Positions 43,938-51,910 of a stretch of 64,000 nt of DNA are shown in pieces. This DNA comes from Brachybacterium sp042666875 (GTDB lineage Bacteria > Actinomycetota > Actinomycetes > Actinomycetales > Dermabacteraceae). How positions within the stretch are numbered: the stretch's first letter is position 1; the number at the start of each line of letters is the position of its first letter. The notes beneath the pieces are model-generated. The model did no database searches, was not told where the DNA came from, and saw only the letters and a program-made list of their open reading frames with translations. The stretch lies in assembly GCF_042666875.1 (NCBI RefSeq), contig NZ_JBHTCX010000011.1, positions 248,001 to 312,000 on the forward strand. Reading direction: 5' to 3'. Made by a program: the position numbers and the translations under genes.

Positions 43938-44887
43938 CGCGGCGGCTCGCCCGCACGGAGACGGCGCAGCTCCTCGAGCGCGTGATCGGCCATCCTCAGC
44001 AGTTCGTTCCCCTGGGAGCCGGCGATGTGCGGGGTGATCGAGACCGTCGGCACCTCCCACAGCGGGTCGTCCGGCGCGAGGTCGTCATGCACGTCCAGCA
44101 CGGCGCTGAGACGCCCGGAGACCAGCTCGGCGCGCAGAGCATCGAGGTCGACCAGGGCGGGTCGGGCCGTATTGACGAAGGTCGAGCCGTCGCGCATCCG
44201 TGCCAGCAGCGCAGCATCGACCATGTGCCGGGTGCTGGGCAGATCCGGCGCATGCAGGCTGACCACGTCCGAGCCTGCGAACAGGTCCGCCAGTGAGACC
44301 TTCCGGGCACCGAGCGAGCAGATCTCGGCCTCGGAGGCATAGGGGTCGCTGATCAGCACCGTCAGGTCGAACGGGCGCAGGAGCTCGGCGACCAGCCGCC
44401 CGATGCGGGAGGCGCCCACGAGCCCGACCACGGCGCCGTTGTTCCCGCCGTCGTGCAGGCTCCACGCGTCGTGCGCACCGCGGTGGCGACGGTGCTCCGC
44501 TTCGCGCCGCAGACTGTGCTTTCCCGCCAGCAGGATCTGGGCGAGCGTGTACTCGGCGACCGGGACCGCATTGGCCTGCGCGGCGGTGGTGACGGTGATG
44601 GAGGGGTCCTCCCACACCGCCTGACCGACGACGCTGCGCACCGTCCCGGCCGTGTGCACGACCGCGCGCAGCCGGGGCAGCCGCGAGAGGGCGGATGCAT
44701 CGATCCTGGGCGAGCCCCACCCCGTGATGACGGCGTCCGCCGTGGCCAGCTCCGGCTCCGGGATCGAGGACAGGTCGGTGACCGGGCCGTGCCCGACGAG
44801 GTCGACGAGCTCGTCCAGCCGGCGGCGGCGGGCGTCGTCGAAGAAGAGGCCGGCCATGGTCTCCGACATCGCGAGCAGGGCTCTCAT
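43898..44887 (-). CDS. D-2-hydroxyacid dehydrogenase family protein
   Basis: 329 residues. The Rossmann motif is VVGLVGASRIGRLVAELLRPF, followed by VVSLHAPDLPSTRHMVDAALLARMRDGSTFVNTARPALVD and the C-terminal SITPHIAGSQGNELLRM (catalytic His). The nucleotide loop reads GASRIG rather than the usual GxGxxG, but is seen in related members. It probably reduces or oxidises a 2-keto/hydroxy acid from uronate breakdown. Operon order on the minus strand is regulator, isomerase, dehydrogenase, with 4-bp overlaps. Confidence 0.9.
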   Translation of the reverse strand: MRALLAMSETMAGLFFDDARRRRLDELVDLVGHGPVTDLSSIPEPELATADAVITGWGSPRIDASALSRLPRLRAVVHTAGTVRSVVGQAVWEDPSITVTTAAQANAVPVAEYTLAQILLAGKHSLRREAEHRRHRGAHDAWSLHDGGNNGAVVGLVGASRIGRLVAELLRPFDLTVLISDPYASEAEICSLGARKVSLADLFAGSDVVSLHAPDLPSTRHMVDAALLARMRDGSTFVNTARPALVDLDALRAELVSGRLSAVLDVHDDLAPDDPLWEVPTVSITPHIAGSQGNELLRMADHALEELRRLRAGEPPRHPVDRSALAITA

Positions 44888-45666
44888 GCAGGCTCCTCGA
44901 GGGTCGCAGGCAGCAGCTCGTACAGGGTGTCCGCCTCGCGCCGCAGCAGTGCCGGGTCGTCGCCGGGCACGAATTCGAGCAGGGCGTCATGGTCGCGCCC
45001 GTCGGCCTGGAGGATCTCGAAGGCATCGCGCCACAGCTCGGCGCGCTGCGCGAGCGGCTGCCGATGCGCAGCGGGCCACCAGGAGAACACGTGGACGGTG
45101 GAGACGTGGGGGAGTGCGGTGCGTAGGTCCGCGACCGCTTCCCGCCGCGGCTGATCCTGATGAGGCTGCCAGTACGTGCGCACGGCAGGGTGGCCGATCT
45201 CCTCCAGCAGCTGCAGCGTCGAGCCGATCTCGTCGGTCAGGGTGCCGCCATGCCATTCCAGGCCCAGCTCCATCCCGGCCTCGGCGGCGCAGCGGGCCGT
45301 CTCACGCAGGCGCGCGACGATCATCCGGCGATCCTCGGCGCTCGTCTCGCGCGAACCCTGGGTACCTGCCCAGACGCGGAGGCGCGGCGCACCCAGCTCC
45401 TCGGCGCTGGCGAGCAGCGCTGAGGCCTCCGCCGAGGCGGTCTCCGCGGAGCCGACGCACCGGAGATAGGAGCCGTAGCCGGACACCTCCAGCCCGGCCG
45501 CCTGCGTCACCTCGCGCGCGAAGCGGGCAGCGGACAGGTCCCCGGCAGGCACGTGCACGTCGCTGCCCCATTCGAGGCAGCGCAGTTCCGCGTCGGCGGC
45601 GAGGCCGGCGACCTGCTGGACGGACAGCTCCCGGAAGCTGACGGAGCACAGCCCGGGGCGGATCAT
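44884..45666 (-). CDS. Sugar phosphate isomerase/epimerase-type TIM-barrel protein
   Basis: 260 residues, third member of this fold in the window. RPGLCSVSFRELSVQQVAGLAADAELRCLEWG starts the barrel; the second half has MELGLEWHGGTLTDE, TYWQPHQDQP and LLEFVPGDD with metal-ligand-type Glu and His residues. It overlaps the dehydrogenase gene downstream and the regulator gene upstream by 4 bp each. Together with the dehydrogenase it may process an acidic sugar; substrate unknown. Confidence 0.9.
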   Translation of the reverse strand: MIRPGLCSVSFRELSVQQVAGLAADAELRCLEWGSDVHVPAGDLSAARFAREVTQAAGLEVSGYGSYLRCVGSAETASAEASALLASAEELGAPRLRVWAGTQGSRETSAEDRRMIVARLRETARCAAEAGMELGLEWHGGTLTDEIGSTLQLLEEIGHPAVRTYWQPHQDQPRREAVADLRTALPHVSTVHVFSWWPAAHRQPLAQRAELWRDAFEILQADGRDHDALLEFVPGDDPALLRREADTLYELLPATLEEPA

Positions 45667-46814
45667 GCTGGTCCCGCTGCGGTCGTGCTCGCCGGGTCTG
45701 GGCCCGAGGCGCCCACCAGGGCGTCCTCCAGGGCGGCGGTCGAGTCCCGGACACGAAGCTCAGGCAGCAGCCGGACCTGCTCGATCGGGGCACCCGGGGC
45801 CTCGAGGCGCTGCAGGGCCAGCTCGACCGCGCGCTCGCCGAGCGCATACTTCGAGGGCGCGACGGCCGTCAGTGCGGGACGCGTGGTCACCGAGAGCTCG
45901 TCGTCGTACGCGACTAGGGAGAGATCCCCGGGGATCGACCAGCCGCGGCGGGTCGCATGCTGGACCAGCAGGGTGGCGGCGACATCGGAGTGGACCAGCG
46001 CCGCCGTCGTCCCCATCTCGCGATAGTGCTCCAGGACGGCATCGATCTGCTCGAAGGGCTGCGCGCCGTGCGGATCCAGCACATGGCTCGGGGCGGCGAT
46101 CCCGCTGAGTCCCAGCAGCTCCACACAGCGCGTGTAGCCGCTTTCGACGAAGGGGTTCGTCGGGCTGTGGGGGTCGCCCTCGAACGCGATCCGGCGATGT
46201 CCGAGCGAGGCGAGGTGGCGGACGGCCATGGCGGCACCTGAGGAATGATCCGATCGCACGGTATCGAAGACGCGATCCAGCGCCCCGTGGCTCTCGATCC
46301 CGCGCTCCGCGAGAACCACCGGGATGGAGAGCTCGGCCAGTCGTTCGACGAGCTGCTCGCTCGCGGCGCCGGCACGCATCTCCGGGGCGATGATGAGGGC
46401 CTCGGTCGCGGAGTCCGCGGCGATCTGGTCGACCACCAGCCGGTTCGCCTCGGCATTGGCCATCGAGACATGGATGCTCAGATCCACTCCCAGTCGCTGG
46501 GCGGCGTCGCCCGCGCCCCGCAGGATCGTCGGCCAGTAGTACCGCATGGAGGGGACCACCATGGCGATCTTCGCCGCCGGATGGGAGGGGACGGTGAGGT
46601 CGGAGGGCTCGGCCTCCGCCGATGCCTCGAGCCGTCGGGCGCCGCCACGCACCTGCTCGAGGAGATTCTGCTCGGCGAGGGCGGCGATGTCGCGGCGCAC
46701 GGTGATGGTGGAGACACCGAGATCTTCCGCGAGGGACTTGACCAGGGCCTCACCGTCCAGGCGCACTCGGTCGAGGATCTGTTGCCGACGGCTGGCCGGA
46801 AGTTCACTGGTCAC
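45663..46814 (-). CDS. DeoR-HTH / LacI-sensor hybrid transcriptional regulator
   Basis: 383 residues. The N-terminus is a DeoR winged helix (RRQQILDRVRLDGEALVKSLAEDLGVSTITVRRDIAALAEQNLL), but instead of the DeoR sugar-phosphate sensor the rest is a LacI/periplasmic-binding-type domain (KIAMVVPSMRYYWPTILRGAGDAAQRLG; LVAYDDELSVTTRPALTAV). GTG 46814 was chosen because AGGGGAGAGGAA lies 7-9 bases upstream and the HTH starts soon after. Repeated TGACTGTTC boxes upstream (46920-46928, 46974-46982) look like DeoR-type direct repeats and suggest autoregulation. It is divergent from the peptide-type ABC operon. Confidence 0.9.
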   Translation of the reverse strand: MTSELPASRRQQILDRVRLDGEALVKSLAEDLGVSTITVRRDIAALAEQNLLEQVRGGARRLEASAEAEPSDLTVPSHPAAKIAMVVPSMRYYWPTILRGAGDAAQRLGVDLSIHVSMANAEANRLVVDQIAADSATEALIIAPEMRAGAASEQLVERLAELSIPVVLAERGIESHGALDRVFDTVRSDHSSGAAMAVRHLASLGHRRIAFEGDPHSPTNPFVESGYTRCVELLGLSGIAAPSHVLDPHGAQPFEQIDAVLEHYREMGTTAALVHSDVAATLLVQHATRRGWSIPGDLSLVAYDDELSVTTRPALTAVAPSKYALGERAVELALQRLEAPGAPIEQVRLLPELRVRDSTAALEDALVGASGPDPASTTAAGPA

Positions 46815-46919
46815 GATGTGGTTCCTCTCCCCTGGCGCGGCACTCGGGCGGCCTGACCGCGGTCTCTCGACGCCGTCCGTGCCCGTACCGGCCCGGCCAT
46901 CGTAGCTCACAAGTGACCA

Positions 46920-46990
46920 TGACTGTTCGTAAATGATCGAAACGGTGCTTGACAGGAGCGGAGTGGCTGGGCTTGACTGTTCCTGTTCGT
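46920..46990. promoter_or_regulatory. Candidate DeoR-type operator repeats
   Basis: TGACTGTTCGT at 46920-46930 and TGACTGTTCCTGTTCGT at 46974-46990 share TGACTGTTC and TGTTCGT. The minus-strand sequence TACGAT (46899-46904) close by could be the -10 of the hybrid regulator gene, so the first box would overlap its -35 region. Confidence 0.5.
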
Positions 46991-47670
46991 TTCTGGCGCC
47001 CTTCGATGTCGAGGGGCTCGGCCTGAGGAGGCTTCACCGCCCGCACTGCTGCGGGGACCGGTCCTGCGGCCCGCGAGGCCGGCGTCCGCGCAGTCCCTTG
47101 TGATTCTCGATTCCTGTTCTTCTCGATGGAGCGCAGAGATCTGCCAGGATGCCGTCGCGGTATCCGGTCGATTATTTCGGCGTGCTTCCTGATGCGCTCC
47201 GAGATTGTTCAGGATGTTGCGGTGATAATTGCTGTCCGTTGTCGCCGGGTGCGCCGGCGGGTGGTTCATCATGGCTTTCCGTCTGCATTTTCGTCAGCGT
47301 GTCGTTCGTGTGTCGCCGCACCAGATCTCCGCGTATCGCGCCGTCGCGGCGGCCCGCTGGGGGCTCACTGACGAGGAGGCGGCCACGAGCTCGACAGTTC
47401 CCCGCTGGCCTGCGTCAACAGTCCGTCCGTGTCATCGTCGCCGCGACAGGAGTCTGATCCGTGACGTCACGGGAGCCCAGGGGCTGACACTTACGGTGCA
47501 GCCGGAGGTGGGTGCCTGCGTCGCCGGACTCCTCGTGATTCTCACTCAGCGAGGGCGCCCATGGATGACGGGTGTATTCACGGGTAGTCGGAGTACCCCT
47601 GTGCGATATCTGGAAGTACGTCACAGAGTGATAACGAGATCGTGCGTCCGGTGTTTGTTGCGCTACGGTG

Positions 47671-47682
47671 GCAAGCGCTTGC
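47671..47682. promoter_or_regulatory. Perfect LacI-type palindrome GCAAGCGCTTGC
   Basis: A 12-bp perfect palindrome 36 bp before the binding-protein ATG. Its form (AAGCGCTT core) is that of LacI-family operators, while the adjacent regulator has a DeoR reading head, so another repressor may act here. Confidence 0.6.
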
Positions 47683-47717
47683 ACGCGCAATGAAGCGAAG
47701 AGATGAGCGAGGCTCCC

Positions 47718-49700
47718 ATGAACCAGTCCATTCCCTCCACGTCCCTCCGGCGTCGAAGCGTCCTGTCCCTCGGCGCGACGGCCGGCCTGATCACGGCGAC
47801 GGCCTCGAGCTGCTCGTTCCTCTCCACCGACCCCAACGCCGAGGGCGGCAGCGGTGGCGGGGGCGACGATGCGATGGAGTCTCCGATGCTCACCGAGAAG
47901 GTCGACGCCGGGGAGCTGCCCCCGCTCGAGGAGCGCCTGCCCACCGAACCGCTCGTCGTCGCGGCCGCTGAGCCCGGAACCTTCGGCGGCACCTGGCGCG
48001 CACTCACCCTCGGACCGGGCGACTCTGCGTCCCCCGACCGCATCCTCGGGTACGAACCCGGGTTGCGGAAGGACCCCATGCTGACCGAGGTGGGCCCCGG
48101 CGTCTTCACCGGTATGGAGATGAACGAGGACGGCACGGAGTACACGCTCACCCTGCGGGAGGGCATGAAGTGGTCCGACGGCGAGCCCTTCACCGCGGAC
48201 GACATCGTCTTCGCGATCGAGGACGTCTTCGGCAACGAGGAGCTGTTCGCCACCCCGCCCAACTGGATCGCCACCGACGGTGAGAAGGCCACGGCCGAAG
48301 CGGTCGACGAGACCACCGTCAAGGTCACCTTCGCCTCTCCCACCGGGCGCTTCGAGGACGAGGTGAACCGCAATATGGAGCTCATCAACTACCCCAAGCA
48401 CTACGCCCAGGACTTCCTTCCCACCTACAACGACGACCTGGACGCGAAGGTCGAGGAGGCCGGACTGGAGGCGTGGACAGATCTGTGGAACGACCAGATC
48501 GCCGATCAGGGATTCTGGAAGAACGCGGACCTGCCCACCATCGACGCCTGGACCGTGACGACCCCGCTCGGGGAGGGCGACTCGGTGGTGTTCGAACGCA
48601 ACCCCTACTACTGGAAGACGGACGCTGACGGACGCCAGCTGCCCTACATCGACACCCTCAGCTTCGAGGTGGTCACGGACCCCGAAGTGATGACTCTGAA
48701 GGTCACCGACGGTGAGGTGGACCTGATGTACCGCCACGCCAACACCTCGGCGAACAAGCCGGTGTACGCCGACAGCGTCGAGGCGGCCGGCACTCGGATC
48801 GTCGAGACCACCGCCACCAGCATGAACTCCATGTGCATCGCCCTGAACCTGGCCCATAAGGATCCGGAGAAGGCCGAGCTCTACCAGAACCGGGACTTCC
48901 GCATCGGCCTCTCCCATGCGATCGATCGCGAGGAGCTGATCACCGCGGTGTGGCAGCGCCAGGGCGAGCCGTGGCAGTGGGCACCGCACGCCGAATCCGA
49001 GTACTACGACGAGGAGTTCGCCAAGCAGTACACCGAGTTCGACGTCGACCTGGCGAACGAGCACCTGGACAAGGCCGGCATCACCGAGAAGGACGGCGAC
49101 GGCTTCCGCACCATGCCGGGCGGCGGCACGCTGACCATCACCCTGGACGTGCCCTCGGCACTGTTCCCCGAGTGGCCCACCGCAGCCTCGATGATCTCGG
49201 ACATGTGGCAGGAGGTGGGCATCCGCATGAGCGTGAACACCGTGGACCGCACGCTGTTCTACGACCGGAAGCTGCCCGCCGCCAACGAGATCGACGCCGG
49301 GGTCTGGCAGGGCGACGGCGGTCTCGCCGTGGAGTCGATCGACCCGCGCTGGTACATGCCCTTCAGCGATGAATCGGTGTGGGCGACCCCGTGGGGTCAG
49401 TACTTCAACAGCGGCGGCAGCGAGGGCCCGGAGCCCATCCCCGCCGCGAAGGAGCAGATCGAGCTCATGTGGCAGTTCGACGACGAGCCGGACCCGGACA
49501 CGCGGGACGAGCTGTTCCGCCAGGTCCTGGCCATCGCCAAGGAGGAGTTCTGGGGCATCGGCATCGGCACCGCGCCCAACCCGTACTGGGTGGTCAAGAA
49601 CCGGCTCCACAACGTCCTCGAGGGCGTGCCGGACACCTGGGTGTATCGCACCCCGGGTCACGCCAACCCGGAGACCTGGTTCCTCAGCGAGGATGCCTGA
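47718..49700 (+). CDS. ABC substrate-binding lipoprotein, family 5 (peptide/oligosaccharide)
   Basis: 660 residues, the large SBP family 5 type. LRRRSVLSLGATAGL followed by TASSC (Cys32) marks a Tat-style lipoprotein signal. EYTLTLREGMKWSDGEPFTADDIVFAIEDVF and DFRIGLSHAIDREELI are family signatures. The family carries peptides, nickel or oligosaccharides; the neighbours point to a plant oligosaccharide. ATG 47718 was preferred to 47703 on the spacing of GAGG, though either is possible. A LacI palindrome lies just upstream. The two permeases, fused ATPase and acyltransferase-toroid follow. Confidence 0.93.
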   Translation: MNQSIPSTSLRRRSVLSLGATAGLITATASSCSFLSTDPNAEGGSGGGGDDAMESPMLTEKVDAGELPPLEERLPTEPLVVAAAEPGTFGGTWRALTLGPGDSASPDRILGYEPGLRKDPMLTEVGPGVFTGMEMNEDGTEYTLTLREGMKWSDGEPFTADDIVFAIEDVFGNEELFATPPNWIATDGEKATAEAVDETTVKVTFASPTGRFEDEVNRNMELINYPKHYAQDFLPTYNDDLDAKVEEAGLEAWTDLWNDQIADQGFWKNADLPTIDAWTVTTPLGEGDSVVFERNPYYWKTDADGRQLPYIDTLSFEVVTDPEVMTLKVTDGEVDLMYRHANTSANKPVYADSVEAAGTRIVETTATSMNSMCIALNLAHKDPEKAELYQNRDFRIGLSHAIDREELITAVWQRQGEPWQWAPHAESEYYDEEFAKQYTEFDVDLANEHLDKAGITEKDGDGFRTMPGGGTLTITLDVPSALFPEWPTAASMISDMWQEVGIRMSVNTVDRTLFYDRKLPAANEIDAGVWQGDGGLAVESIDPRWYMPFSDESVWATPWGQYFNSGGSEGPEPIPAAKEQIELMWQFDDEPDPDTRDELFRQVLAIAKEEFWGIGIGTAPNPYWVVKNRLHNVLEGVPDTWVYRTPGHANPETWFLSEDA

Positions 49701-49706
49701 TCGCTG

Positions 49707-50699
49707 ATGGGTCGTTACCTCCTGCGCCGGGTGCTCATCATGATCCCGACGCTGTTCGCCATCTCGATCGCCTCGTTCGTCCTCATCCAGCTGCCGCCCG
49801 GCGACTACGTGACCACGCTGGTCGCGCAGTACTCCGCGCAGGGCGACCAGCTCGACGCGGCCCGCATCGCCGCGCTCGAAGCGCGCTACGGCGTGGGCGA
49901 GCCGATGATCGTGCAGTACTGGAAGTGGATCAGCGGCATCCTCTTCCACCTCGACTTCGGGGAGTCCTTCGCCTGGCAAAAGCCCGTCTCCGAGCTGCTG
50001 GCCGATCGGCTGCCGCTGACGATCCTGCTCTCGATCGGGACGCTGCTGTTCATCTGGGCGGTCTCCTTCCCGATCGGGATCTACTCCGCCCTGCGCCAGT
50101 ACAGCATCGGTGATTACGCGTTCACGCTGATCGGCTTCATCGGCCTGGCCACCCCGAACTTCCTCATCGCGCTGCTGCTGATGTACCTGGGCATGCAGTA
50201 CTTCGGGACCGGGGCCGGCGGGTTGTTCTCCCCGGAGTGGCGGGACGCGAGCTGGAACCTGGGCAAGCTGCTGGACCTGCTGGGTCACATCTGGGTGCCG
50301 CTGGTGGTCTGGGGTACCGCGGGCACCGCCGGCATGATCAGGATCCTGCGCGCGAATCTGCTCGATGAGATCCGCAAGCCCTACGTGACCGCGGCCCGCG
50401 CCCGGGGTGTGGCCGAGACGAAGCTGACGGTGAAGTACCCGCTGCGCGTGGCGCTGAACCCGTTCTTCTCCACGATCGGGTGGGTCCTGGCCAGTCTCAT
50501 CAGTGCCGACGCGATCGTCTCCAAGGTGCTGAACCTGCCGACCATGGGTCCGCTGCTGCTGGACTCGCTGAAATCGCAGGACATGTACCTCGCGGGCTCG
50601 ATCATCCTGATCAGCGCCACGCTGACCGTGATCGGCACGCTCATCTCCGACCTGTTGCTCGGCTGGCTGGACCCGCGGGTCCGGCTGGGCCGACGATGA
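49707..50699 (+). CDS. ABC transporter permease, DppB/OppB-type
   Basis: 330 residues with six membrane helices. MGRYLLRRVLIMIPTLFAISIASFVLIQLPPGD is the typical start and YVTAARARGVAETKLTVKYPLRVALNPFFSTIGW the EAA-type loop. It forms the channel with the following permease. It begins 6 bp after the binding-protein stop. Confidence 0.95.
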   Translation: MGRYLLRRVLIMIPTLFAISIASFVLIQLPPGDYVTTLVAQYSAQGDQLDAARIAALEARYGVGEPMIVQYWKWISGILFHLDFGESFAWQKPVSELLADRLPLTILLSIGTLLFIWAVSFPIGIYSALRQYSIGDYAFTLIGFIGLATPNFLIALLLMYLGMQYFGTGAGGLFSPEWRDASWNLGKLLDLLGHIWVPLVVWGTAGTAGMIRILRANLLDEIRKPYVTAARARGVAETKLTVKYPLRVALNPFFSTIGWVLASLISADAIVSKVLNLPTMGPLLLDSLKSQDMYLAGSIILISATLTVIGTLISDLLLGWLDPRVRLGRR

Positions 50700-50713
50700 G
50701 AAAGGGGTCTTCG

Positions 50714-51910
50714 ATGATGACCGAAGCCCAGAAGCTGCAGGATTTCCCCGCGGGGTCGGACCCGCTCGCAGAGACGCCCGAGGACGAGAGTGCCGAGACG
50801 TCCACCCGGGAGCGCGGGGACGGCGAGGTCGCCGTCGCCTCCCAGTGGAAGCTGACCTGGTGGTCCTTCAAACGGCACAAGCTCGCCATGGCGGGCGCCG
50901 TGGTGACGCTCCTGCTCTACCTGATGGTGATCTTCGCCGGGTTCCTGGCCCCGTACGCGAAGTCGTACTACAGCCCCGAGCACGCCTACGCGCCGCCGCA
51001 GGCTCTGCAGGTGGTCGACGCCGAGGGCAACTGGGGCCTGCACGTGCACCCGCAGGTGGCCGAGCAGGACCCCGAGACCCTCCAGCTGACCTGGACCACC
51101 GACGAGACGGCCACGACCGAGGTGGGCTTCTTCGTCCGGGGTGATGAGTACACGCTGCTGGGATTCATCACCGCCGATCGGCACCTGTTCGGACCCACCG
51201 ACCCCACGTCCCAGGAGCCGGTCTACCTCCTGGGCGCGGACAAGAACGGACACGACATCCTCTCCCGCATCATCCACGGGTCGGTCGTCTCCATGACCAT
51301 CGGGCTCGTGGGCGTGGCGATCTCCCTGATCATCGCCATCATCCTCGGCGGGCTCTCCGGCCTGCTCGGTGGCTTCACGGACACGATCATCCAGCGCGTG
51401 ATCGAGTTCCTCATGTCGTTGCCGGCCATCCCCCTGTGGATGGCGCTCGCGGCAGCCGTCCCGGCGACCTGGAGCCCGCTGGAGCGGTACTTCGCGATCA
51501 TCGTGATCCTCTCGCTGATCGGGTGGACCGGTCTCGCCCGCGAGGTGCGCGGCAAGTTCATGTCGGTGCGCGAGGAGGAGTACATCACCGCGGCCCGGAT
51601 CGACGGGGCCAGCCGCGGACGCCTGATCGGACGCCACATGCTCCCGCAGTTCACCAGCCACATCATCGCCGGGCTGTCGCTGTCGATCCCCGCGATGATC
51701 CTGGCCGAGACCTCGCTGTCCTGGCTGGGGTTGGGACTGCAGGCCCCGGTGGTCAGTTGGGGCGTGCTGCTGCAGGAGGCCCAGAACGTCCGTGTCATCA
51801 CCACCGCCCCCTGGATCATGATCCCCGGCCTGGCCGTGGTGATCGCGGTCCTCGCCCTCAACTTCTTCGGAGATGGACTTCGCGATGCCGCCGACCCTTA
51901 CAAGAACTGA
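50714..51910 (+). CDS. ABC transporter permease, DppC/OppC-type
   Basis: 398 residues. A charged 45-residue head precedes the first helix (HKLAMAGAVVTLLLYLMVIFAGFLAPY). Before the transporter core lies a large extracytoplasmic insert (about 75-150) that DppC-type proteins often have in shorter form. The loop EEEYITAARIDGASRGRLIGRHMLPQ contacts the ATPase. ATG 50714 has AAAGGGG 6 bases upstream; in-frame ATG 50696, which overlaps the previous stop, is an alternative. Confidence 0.93.
   Translation: MMTEAQKLQDFPAGSDPLAETPEDESAETSTRERGDGEVAVASQWKLTWWSFKRHKLAMAGAVVTLLLYLMVIFAGFLAPYAKSYYSPEHAYAPPQALQVVDAEGNWGLHVHPQVAEQDPETLQLTWTTDETATTEVGFFVRGDEYTLLGFITADRHLFGPTDPTSQEPVYLLGADKNGHDILSRIIHGSVVSMTIGLVGVAISLIIAIILGGLSGLLGGFTDTIIQRVIEFLMSLPAIPLWMALAAAVPATWSPLERYFAIIVILSLIGWTGLAREVRGKFMSVREEEYITAARIDGASRGRLIGRHMLPQFTSHIIAGLSLSIPAMILAETSLSWLGLGLQAPVVSWGVLLQEAQNVRVITTAPWIMIPGLAVVIAVLALNFFGDGLRDAADPYKN

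Larger units (their letters stand above)
46815..47717. other. Long intergenic region with repeated boxes, no convincing gene
   Basis: About 900 bp, visibly richer in A/T than its neighbours between 46910-47000 and 47100-47340. The part nearest the regulator holds TGACTGTTC/TGTTCGT direct repeats (46920-46930, 46974-46990). The part nearest the ABC operon holds the palindrome GCAAGCGCTTGC. A plus-strand frame from about 47229 (with MAFRLHFRQRVVRVSPHQI) stays open for about 150 codons but has no ribosome site, no recognised domain and ends in Arg/Cys-rich filler. A decayed gene or a small RNA is possible but not supported. Confidence 0.5.

Noticed and set aside
46907..47272. Possible 121-residue minus-strand gene in the long gap
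   Set aside because: No ribosome site, no hydrophobic or domain pattern, and it overlaps the DeoR-type repeats and likely promoter.
47229..47693. Possible 154-residue plus-strand gene in the long gap
   Set aside because: Composition and lack of a start signal argue against it, and its end runs through the LacI palindrome; kept only as a note on the gap.
47415..50288. A 957-codon minus-strand open frame
   Set aside because: It is antisense to the binding-protein and permease genes, and its translation is the low-complexity product typical of high-GC antisense frames.
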